Source: Lysobacteraceae bacterium
Lineage (GTDB): Bacteria > Patescibacteriota > Patescibacteriia > JAACEG01
DNA: 14,652 nucleotides
Assembly: GCA_011682665.1 (NCBI GenBank)
Contig: JAACEG010000019.1
Span: forward strand, 1 to 14,652
Direction: 5' to 3'
The notes beneath the pieces were generated by a model. That model did not search any database, was not told the DNA's origin, and was given only the letters and a program-made list of their open reading frames with translations. Position 1 is the first letter of the stretch; the number at the start of each line of letters is the position of its first letter. Positions 1 to 4,765 of this stretch are shown piece by piece. The position numbers were made by a program, and so were the translations under genes.

Positions 1-53
1 TATTTACTGATTGTTATATCCATAATTTTAGATATTCAAATGTTGAATTTTAT

Positions 54-1109
54 TCAGTATTTTTTAAATTCTTTTGAAAATTCTGATAATAAATTTTTTT
101 CTTTAACCTTTTTTATTATTTTTCCTTTTTTGCAAATTAGACCGACTTTTTTCCCGCCGATAATTGCGAGATCTGCCTCGCGGGATTCGCCTAGACCATT
201 GACAACACAACCCATCACAGCAATATGAATTGGTTTTTTATATTTTGAAACTAATTTTTCAACTTTTTTAGTTAAGCCAATTACATCAATTTCTGTCCGT
301 CCGCAGGTAGGGCAACTTGTTATTGTCGGACCTTCTTGACGTAAATTTAGCGATTTTAAAATTTCGCGCGCTACTTTTATTTCTTTAAGCGGATCAGCTG
401 TCAAGGAAACGCGAATTGTGTCGCCCATTCCTTCATATAACAAATATCCAAGTCCAATCGCCGACATTATAGTCCCTTTAAATTCAGTTCCAGCTTCTGT
501 AATTCCGATATGAAGAGGATAGTTCACTTTTTTACTAAGCAGTTTATAGGCTTCTACAGTCCTTTCAATATCAGAGGCTTTTAAAGAAATAACAATATTA
601 GTAAAATTTAATTTTTCCAATATTTTAATATGCCTTAAAGCCGATTCAACCATTCCTTTGCTAGTTGCTTTGTTATTATATTTTTCAAGAATATCTTTTT
701 CCAAGGAACCAGCATTAACGCCTATGCGAATTGGAATTTTTTTCTTTTTAGCGGCTTCAACTACTTTTTTTATTTTTTCTTGAGAGCCAATATTCCCTGG
801 GTTTAATCTTAATTTATCAATTCCTTGTTTAATTGCTTCTAAGGCTAATTGATAAGAAAAATGGATATCAGCTACAAGCGGAATGTTTATTTGCGATTTT
901 ATTTTCCCTAAATTTTTAGCCGCTTCCATATTAGGAACGGCAACACGCATAATTTCACAGCCGGCTTTTTCCAGTTTTTTAATTTGAGAGACTGTTTTTT
1001 TAAGATCCGCAGTGTTAGTATTTGCCATTGATTGGATAGAAATTGGCGCGTCTCCACCAATATAAGTATTTCCAACCTTTATTTTTTTTGTTTTTTTTCT
1101 ATTTTGCAT
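54..1109 (-). CDS. ispG: 4-hydroxy-3-methylbut-2-en-1-yl diphosphate synthase (IspG/GcpE)
   Basis: This 351-residue protein is IspG, the iron-sulfur enzyme that converts MEcPP to HMBPP in the penultimate step of the MEP isoprenoid pathway in the cytosol. The N-terminal TIM-barrel part (about residues 1-255) shows the family blocks IQSM (25-28), RVAVPN (55-60), ADIHF (80-84) and RLNPGNIG (101-108). The C-terminal domain carries the [4Fe-4S] ligands C266 and C269 (SCPTCGRTEID) and C301, plus E308 (MGCVVNGLGES). The length fits the short, two-domain bacterial form. The start ATG lies inside the end of murA (11-bp overlap), so translation is probably coupled; no Shine-Dalgarno is visible. It ends in TGA. 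Nothing is missing from the active site, so it should be functional. Confidence 0.97.
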   Translation of the reverse strand: MQNRKKTKKIKVGNTYIGGDAPISIQSMANTNTADLKKTVSQIKKLEKAGCEIMRVAVPNMEAAKNLGKIKSQINIPLVADIHFSYQLALEAIKQGIDKLRLNPGNIGSQEKIKKVVEAAKKKKIPIRIGVNAGSLEKDILEKYNNKATSKGMVESALRHIKILEKLNFTNIVISLKASDIERTVEAYKLLSKKVNYPLHIGITEAGTEFKGTIMSAIGLGYLLYEGMGDTIRVSLTADPLKEIKVAREILKSLNLRQEGPTITSCPTCGRTEIDVIGLTKKVEKLVSKYKKPIHIAVMGCVVNGLGESREADLAIIGGKKVGLICKKGKIIKKVKEKNLLSEFSKEFKKY

Positions 1110-2352
1110 AAATTTTAGCGCCTAAATTTTTTAATCTTTGAATAATATTTTCATATCCCCGTTCAATTTGATAAGTATTTCCAATTGTTGTTGTTCCTTG
1201 CGCTATCAAGCCGGCTAAAACTAAAGTAATGCCGGCGCGTAAGTCAGGGCTGTCAACATTTTTTCCAAAAAGATGAGTAGGCCCTTTAACAATGGCCCGA
1301 TGCGGATCGCACATAATAATATCCGCTCCCATCTGATTTAATTTATCAGTGAAAAAAAGACGGCCGTTAAAAATCGGATCATGGATTAAACTGTTTCCTT
1401 CCGCTTGCGTCATTAGTAAAGTAAAAGGCGCTTGTAAGTCAGTCGCAAATCCAGGATATTCATGGGTAATAATATTAACCGGATTAAATTTTTTTGTAGG
1501 AAGAGTTTTTATAAAATTTTTTCCTATTTCTAATTTTCCGCCAGCCTTTTTAATCATAAGCAAAAAAGTTTCCAAATGTTCAGGAAGACAATTAGAAATT
1601 TTTATCGCGCTTTTAGTCAGGAGTCCCATTATGACGAAAGTTCCCACTTCAATCCTATCAGGCATAATTTTTGTTTTATTCGCTAATAATCTTTTTACGC
1701 CTTTTATAGTAATAATACTTGTTCCAGCGCCTTTTATTTTTGCTCCGCATTTGTTTAGATATTTTGCTAATTCAATAATTTCTGGTTCTTGAGCAGTATT
1801 TTTTAAAACGGTTGTTCCTTCTGCTATTGAGGCCGCCATAATCATTGTTTCTGTGGCAGTAACGCTAATTTTTGGAAAAACAAAAATAGCTCCGTGTAAT
1901 TGTTTTGTTGTAAAATAATATTTATTATTTTTTTCTTCGCAATGAGCGCCTAAACTTTGCAGTCCATTGATAAAAATATCAATAGGCCGTTTGCCAATAA
2001 GGCATCCGCCTGGATAAGGAATTGTTGCTTTTTTAAAACGCGCTAATAAAGGTCCTGATAAAATAATTGAAGCGCGTAGATCTTTTCCTTTTTTTTCGTC
2101 TATATCTGTTTTTGATATATTATCAGTATTAATAAGAAAACTTCCTGACTGATTTTTTTTAATATTTACTCCTAAATCTTTAAGAATATCCATCATTTTT
2201 TTAATATCGTTGATTTGTGGAACATTACTTATTTTGTTTTCGCCTTTAGTAAGGATTGTTGAGGCTATAATTTTTAGAGCTGAATTTTTAGCGCCTTTGA
2301 CTTTTATTTCACCGGATAATTTGTTTCCACCTTTGATTATATATTGTTTCAT
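1099..2352 (-). CDS. murA: UDP-N-acetylglucosamine 1-carboxyvinyltransferase (MurA)
   Basis: This 417-residue protein is MurA, which transfers enolpyruvate from PEP to UDP-GlcNAc in the first committed step of peptidoglycan synthesis. Visible family residues are K22-N23 in KGAKNSALK, the catalytic C117 in PYPGGCLIGKRPID, D305 in YPGFATDLQAPF, R372 in DLRAGITLV and R398 in QIERGY. C117 is the residue alkylated by fosfomycin; it is Cys here and not the Asp seen in fosfomycin-resistant lineages, so sensitivity of the enzyme is expected. The length matches the family (about 420). It is the first gene of a two-gene operon with ispG, sharing 11 bp. A sigma-70-like promoter lies 30-60 bp upstream. 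No Shine-Dalgarno precedes the ATG. Confidence 0.97.
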   Translation of the reverse strand: MKQYIIKGGNKLSGEIKVKGAKNSALKIIASTILTKGENKISNVPQINDIKKMMDILKDLGVNIKKNQSGSFLINTDNISKTDIDEKKGKDLRASIILSGPLLARFKKATIPYPGGCLIGKRPIDIFINGLQSLGAHCEEKNNKYYFTTKQLHGAIFVFPKISVTATETMIMAASIAEGTTVLKNTAQEPEIIELAKYLNKCGAKIKGAGTSIITIKGVKRLLANKTKIMPDRIEVGTFVIMGLLTKSAIKISNCLPEHLETFLLMIKKAGGKLEIGKNFIKTLPTKKFNPVNIITHEYPGFATDLQAPFTLLMTQAEGNSLIHDPIFNGRLFFTDKLNQMGADIIMCDPHRAIVKGPTHLFGKNVDSPDLRAGITLVLAGLIAQGTTTIGNTYQIERGYENIIQRLKNLGAKIYAK

Positions 2353-2383
2353 AGAAAATCGTTTTTATATTTTTAATAATTTT

Positions 2384-2412
2384 ATTGTAGCGGATAAAAA
2401 GATAATTGTAAA
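2384..2412 (-). promoter_or_regulatory. promoter of the murA-ispG operon
   Basis: On the minus strand TTTACA (2412-2407) and TACAAT (2389-2384) are separated by exactly 17 bp, a good sigma-70-type match. Transcription would start near 2377, giving a leader of about 25 nt. A second TATAAT on the same strand (2426-2421) has no clear -35 box. Confidence 0.6.
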
Positions 2413-2447
2413 TACTTGGAATTATATTTGATTTCTATCTGTAAGTG

Positions 2448-2475
2448 TTGACATATTTTTTATATAAGTTATTAT
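2448..2475 (+). promoter_or_regulatory. promoter of the T-box leader transcript
   Basis: A perfect TTGACA (2448-2453) is followed after 16 bp by TATTAT (2470-2475). The predicted start is near 2482, directly ahead of the leader hairpins. It is divergent from the murA promoter, with about 35 bp between the two -35 boxes. Confidence 0.7.
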
Positions 2476-2505
2476 AGTAATAACTTTAACAATTGCAAAA
2501 TCTAT

Positions 2506-2549
2506 AAGTCAGATCCTCTGAAATAAATTCAGGGGACTGGGTCTGACTT
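2506..2549 (+). repeat. REP-like imperfect hairpin at the 5' end of the leader
   Basis: The arms AAGTCAGATCC (2506-2516) and GGGTCTGACTT (2539-2549) pair with one G-U. An inner stem CTCTGAA/TTCAGGG closes an ATAAA loop. GTCAGAC-type palindromes are typical of REP elements linked to Y1 (RAYT) transposases, but no transposase is present here, so the REP label is inference. A second short hairpin, TTTCAC-ATTT-GTGAAA (2549-2564), follows at once. Confidence 0.5.
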
Positions 2550-2568
2550 TTCACATTTGTGAAAGATG

Positions 2569-2853
2569 ATCTCTGCGTTAGTGGAGATTCGGCTTCCTCC
2601 GTAATCATAGGATAACTGATATCCCTGTCAGGGCAATAGATGGCTTTCTTTTGAAAGCATTAGCTGGATGGCTTGCCATCCGAAGCCTTGGCGTAGGATG
2701 GAGTCAGCAAAGAGATTTTAAAATCCGTTTACTGGCGGATTTTTTTAAATCCGCGAATGGATTTTAAATAATTAAGGGTGGCACCGCGGGAAATAAAGCT
2801 TCTCGTCCCTTTATCCAAATTTTATTTTGGGTAGAGAGATGAGAAGTTTTTTT
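2569..2853 (+). promoter_or_regulatory. T-box leader (tRNA-sensing riboswitch)
   Basis: The T-box core AGGGTGGCACCGCG is present exactly at 2775-2788. In the antiterminator AAGGG (2774-2778) pairs with CCCTT (2807-2811). In the competing terminator CTTCTC (2799-2804) pairs with GAGAAG (2841-2846), followed by seven T. The two forms share 2807-2809, as a T-box switch requires. Upstream, ATCTCT (2569-2574) pairs with AGAGAT (2711-2716) as a likely stem I base, and a nested AAATCC/GGATTT helix (2718-2767) fits stem III. In the family, uncharged tRNA bound by codon in stem I and by its NCCA end at UGGN stabilises the antiterminator. Here UGGN is TGGC, which predicts a tRNA with discriminator G (for example Ser, Trp, Asp or Asn). 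I could not assign the specifier codon; TGG, GAT and TCA all occur in the plausible loop (2688-2706). It controls the small ORF at 2897. Confidence 0.88.
2799..2853 (+). terminator. regulated terminator of the T-box leader
   Basis: The stem CTTCTCGTCCC / GAGATGAGAAG (2799-2809 with 2836-2846) has six unbroken terminal pairs, then one G-U and one mismatch. It is followed by T7 (2847-2853). It excludes the antiterminator, because the CCC at 2807-2809 is used by both. Confidence 0.85.
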
Positions 2854-2886
2854 GTTGAAAAATAAAAACAAAAATTAAAATAAAAA

Positions 2887-2891
2887 AGGAG
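2887..2891 (+). promoter_or_regulatory. Shine-Dalgarno of the T-box-controlled ORF
   Basis: AGGAG lies 5 nt before the ATG at 2897 within AAGGAGA. It fixes the start and shows that the ORF is translated. Such a site is rare in this window. Confidence 0.8.
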
Positions 2892-2896
2892 AAACA

Positions 2897-3139
2897 ATGA
2901 AAATTATAGTTAACAGATGTCCTTTACAATCAGATATTTTAAAATCATGCAAAAAAAATAAGCATAAGATTTTTTTTGTTTCTTGTAATGGAAAAATAAT
3001 CCACGCAACAGTAAAAAGTTTTAAGATGACAAGTTTTTCTATCGGAATTATTGAGGGAGTTGCTGATAAATATGGAAATTTTACTGCTGAATGTATATTT
3101 CCTGATGATGTTGCAAGGATAGATTTTCAGGAAGTGTAA
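2897..3139 (+). CDS. 80-aa protein of unknown function under T-box control
   Basis: I do not recognise this protein. It is 80 residues, basic in its N-terminal half and acidic at the end, with four cysteines (8, 18, 30, 66), no tryptophan, no signal peptide and no membrane segment. From about residue 24 the pattern is alternating beta strands with turns at NGK, DKYGN and PDD, ending in a strand ARIDF. This could be a small beta-barrel (Sm/SH3-like) fold, but that is a guess. A strong Shine-Dalgarno and an intrinsic terminator on each side (the T-box one upstream, 3186-3228 downstream) make it a single-gene transcript. The T-box implies that its expression rises when one tRNA is uncharged. It is not an aminoacyl-tRNA synthetase, transporter or biosynthetic enzyme, the usual T-box targets. 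The coding call is firm; the function is open. Confidence 0.8.
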   Translation: MKIIVNRCPLQSDILKSCKKNKHKIFFVSCNGKIIHATVKSFKMTSFSIGIIEGVADKYGNFTAECIFPDDVARIDFQEV

Positions 3140-3185
3140 AATCAATAAAAATGGGAAAAAAGAGATAGGTAGCTAGGCTGGCTAA

Positions 3186-3228
3186 AAAAGGTTCATTTGT
3201 AAAAAGCAAACGAACCTTTATTTTTTTT
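3186..3228 (+). terminator. intrinsic terminator after the 80-aa gene
   Basis: AAAGGTTC pairs with GAACCTTT, extended inward by TTTG/CAAA, and the stem is followed by ATTTTTTTT. On the minus strand the same stem is followed by six T, so it may act in both directions. Confidence 0.85.
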
Positions 3229-3251
3229 ATAACTATTTTATCAATATTTTA

Positions 3252-3293
3252 AAAGTTGACAAAACTATGCGGTCGCACAATTTTATCAATTTT
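3252..3293. repeat. palindrome 1 with core ATGCGGTCGCA
   Basis: The dyad is centred between 3272 and 3273. The inner TGCG-GT-CGCA is followed by arms such as AAAA/TTTT and TTGA/TCAA, with a few mismatches. The core ATGCGGTCGCA (3267-3277) is repeated exactly at 3393-3403. The arms include TTGACA (3256-3261), which resembles a -35 box. Confidence 0.55.
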
Positions 3294-3381
3294 ACGTTAT
3301 TTTAAAATTTATATTTATTTGTTAAAAATATTTTTAAAACAGGTCATTTGAGCATGGACAGACTGAGACTTGCATTTACTA

Positions 3382-3415
3382 TTGTAAAATTGATGCGGTC
3401 GCATGTATTTTACAA
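3382..3415. repeat. palindrome 2 with core ATGCGGTCGCAT
   Basis: TTGTAAAAT (3382-3390) and ATTTTACAA (3407-3415) are perfect inverted arms around ATGCG-GT-CGCAT (3393-3404). Only the TG/GT pair between them fails to match. It could be an operator pair with palindrome 1, or the fold of a small mobile repeat. Confidence 0.6.
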
Positions 3416-3446
3416 CAATATGAATTTTTTGCTTTTGATTAATGAT

Positions 3447-3474
3447 ATTCTAATATTCTACAGAATACTAGAAT
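3447..3474. repeat. 28-bp AT-rich palindrome
   Basis: ATTCTA-a-TATTCT-ac-AGAATA-c-TAGAAT is symmetric apart from one A/C position and a 2-nt centre. It is unlike the GCGGTCGC palindromes. An operator for a dimeric regulator is possible. Confidence 0.45.
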
Positions 3475-3629
3475 GTTGTTATGTATTTTTTAAATATAAT
3501 TATAAAATATATTTAGTTTTTATCTGTTGAAAACTTTTGCTATTTTATTTGGTTGTTTTTTATTTTTATGTTATTATTAAAAATAATTAAACTAAACGTA
3601 AAAGAAAACAAATTTTTTGCTATTATTTT

Positions 3630-4133
3630 ATGCCTAAAAAAATAAAAAAAATTTCAAATGAATATTTCGGAATTATTTTAGAAGATATAAACTCTAAATT
3701 TGATATTATAAAAAAGGGGCAGTTAAATCTAAGTGAAAAATTTGACAGGTTAGAAGAAAAAGTTGATAGAAATTATCAAGAATTTATTGGGTTTAGAGAT
3801 GAGACAAGATCTAATTTTAAGACTGTTTTGAGTATTTAGACAGAATTGATAATGAGATCCAATCAATAAAATCAGAGATGGTTGAAATTAAAAAAACGCT
3901 TCATAAAAAATCAGACTTGAATAGAATGTCTAAATTATCTTGAATTACGAAATACATAAATTTTGCTGTCTTTGCGAGAAAGGAGCGAAGCGACTGACGA
4001 AGCAATCCCAATAATTGGCGATATATTCTCGGGATTGCTTCGTCGTTCCTCCTCGCAATTTCGTAATTCAAGGAAATTAGAAAAAAGAGTTAAAATAATT
4101 GAAACAGATCTTTTGCGATTTAAAACAGTTTGA
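3630..4133 (+). pseudogene. disrupted small coiled-coil protein gene
   Basis: The first 69 codons (MPKKIKKISNEYFGIILEDI...) encode a charged coiled-coil protein of a type common in CPR genomes, of unknown function. The frame is broken at 3830-3832, where TTG AG replaces an expected TTG GAG. Restoring one G continues as EYLDRIDNEIQSIKSEM and on to NRMSKL at 3937. There a 136-bp palindromic element (3938-4073) is inserted. After it, and after removal of one copy of the duplicated AAATTA, the same frame resumes as EKRVKIIETDLLRFKTV and stops at TGA 4131-4133. The repaired protein would be about 120 residues. Two independent lesions make it a pseudogene. The family name is from memory of similar proteins and less sure than the reconstruction. 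Confidence 0.8.
3938..4073. mobile_element. MITE-like palindromic insertion with 6-bp target duplication
   Basis: The terminal inverted repeats CTTGAATTACGAAAT (3939-3953) and ATTTCGTAATTCAAG (4058-4072) are perfect over 15 bp. Inside is a second long inverted repeat with arms containing GACGAAGCAATCCC and GGGATTGCTTCGTC. The inner arms resemble the widespread non-coding repeat built on TTGCGAGGAGCGAAGCGACG. The host sequence AAATTA is duplicated at 3932-3937 and 4074-4079. No transposase is encoded, so movement would need one in trans. Confidence 0.85.
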
Positions 4134-4161
4134 TTAAAATAATTGATCATTGATTTTTAAT

Positions 4162-4206
4162 AAAAAAAGGCCTTGAACCGAAAGCGCGAAGCTAACAGTC
4201 CAAGGC
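4162..4206 (-). terminator. terminator of the secreted-protein gene
   Basis: On the minus strand GCCTTGGA (4206-4199) pairs with TTCAAGGC (4177-4170) over 8 bp including one G-U, followed by seven T (4168-4162). On the plus strand the G-U becomes an A/C mismatch and there is no T run, so the minus strand is the functional one. Confidence 0.7.
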
Positions 4207-4277
4207 TGAGGCGACTCAAGCTGGCAGGAGGTGGACCGACTTAAGTCATGGGGAGAGGAGAAAGAAATCCGGAATTA
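4207..4277 (-). other. structured GC-rich 3' region, possible RNA element
   Basis: Between the stop of the secreted-protein gene and its terminator lies a stretch much richer in G/C than its surroundings. It contains the perfect palindrome GACTTAAGTC (4238-4247), a hairpin GCTGAG-GCGA-CTCAAGC (4205-4221, plus strand), and GTCCA/TGGAC pairing across it. I recognise no RNA family. It may be an mRNA 3' element or a small RNA. Confidence 0.3.
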
Positions 4278-4694
4278 TCAATCATAATTTTCATTTGTTA
4301 TGATTGAAAGATAAACTCCGGGGAATGATTCGTCTAATTTTCCATTCAGCAAAAAAATTTTATAAAGTCGCCAATTTTCTTTTTTATAAATGAATACAGC
4401 GACATCTAAATGGTTTTTATAATCATATATTCCACTAATTCTAATAGGGTAAAAAAGTATATAATTTTTCCTCCCGTATGGATTTGTATATGGATAAGCA
4501 GTAGGACATTCATATAATTTTCTCAGCTCACAATAAAGATTTTTAAGCTTTTGAACCGTTTGGCTCCGAACTTGGGAAATTTCAGGTGGAGGGGGTAAAT
4601 CTGATGGTAATTGGCATTCAGCAGCAGCAGCAGAAGAAGCGGTTAATGAAATAAATAGAAAAAGCAATAATGTGATTAAAATATTTTTTGTCAT
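4278..4694 (-). CDS. small secreted protein of unknown function
   Basis: This 138-residue protein has a clear Sec signal peptide: a short K-containing start, a hydrophobic core LLLFLFISLTASS and an Ala-rich end, with likely cleavage after A25. The cysteine at 27 does not sit in a lipobox, so this is not an obvious lipoprotein. The mature part of about 113 residues has C27, C55 and C63, a PPPP turn, a helical segment (44-62), and then a Tyr-rich beta-like half (65-135) with repeated aromatic strands. No family is recognised. AGGAG lies 9 nt before the start (4708-4704), one of only two clear Shine-Dalgarno sites in the window. It is transcribed away from the secretion locus, from a shared spacer, so co-function with that locus is possible but unproven. 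Confidence 0.75.
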   Translation of the reverse strand: MTKNILITLLLFLFISLTASSAAAAECQLPSDLPPPPEISQVRSQTVQKLKNLYCELRKLYECPTAYPYTNPYGRKNYILFYPIRISGIYDYKNHLDVAVFIYKKENWRLYKIFLLNGKLDESFPGVYLSIITNENYD

Positions 4695-4765
4695 TTTTTT
4701 AGTCTCCTTTTATTTTATTTTGTATAATGTTCAGATTTTGAATCAATTTAAGACTATCATAAAAT
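4695..4765. promoter_or_regulatory. divergent promoter region between the secreted-protein gene and the secretion locus
   Basis: TATAAT at 4723-4728 could serve as the -10 of the plus-strand locus (start about 4735, leader about 30 nt), though no good -35 box is present. On the minus strand TTAAAT (4751-4746) and ATTATA (4727-4722) with an 18-bp gap could serve the secreted-protein gene. Both are weak matches. Confidence 0.35.

Larger units (their letters stand above)
3230..3629. other. 400-bp gene-free spacer with three palindromes
   Basis: I see no credible gene here. A 60-codon open frame at 3348-3530 has no ribosome site and low-complexity content. The stretch holds the palindromes listed separately at 3252-3293, 3382-3415 and 3447-3474. 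After them it is plain A/T-rich DNA that may contain a weak promoter for the pseudogene at 3630. Confidence 0.6.

Noticed and set aside
1349..1792. 147-codon open frame on the plus strand
   Set aside because: It lies wholly antisense to murA, whose catalytic residues are all intact. It is a shadow frame.
3348..3530. 60-codon open frame on the plus strand
   Set aside because: No ribosome site; it runs through two palindromes and low-complexity sequence, and resembles no protein.
3935..4150. 71-codon open frame on the minus strand
   Set aside because: It spans the MITE-like insertion and both flanks of the pseudogene, so it is a by-product of the palindrome.
4162..4265. Small SRP RNA, because of AAGCTGGCAGG at 4218-4228
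   Set aside because: The GGTCAGG...GGAAGGAAGCAGCC core is missing and the terminator points to the minus strand. The match is short and likely chance.
54..4280. Alternative genetic code with UGA as glycine
   Set aside because: TGA ends ispG and the secreted-protein gene at sensible places, and no conserved glycine is encoded by TGA.
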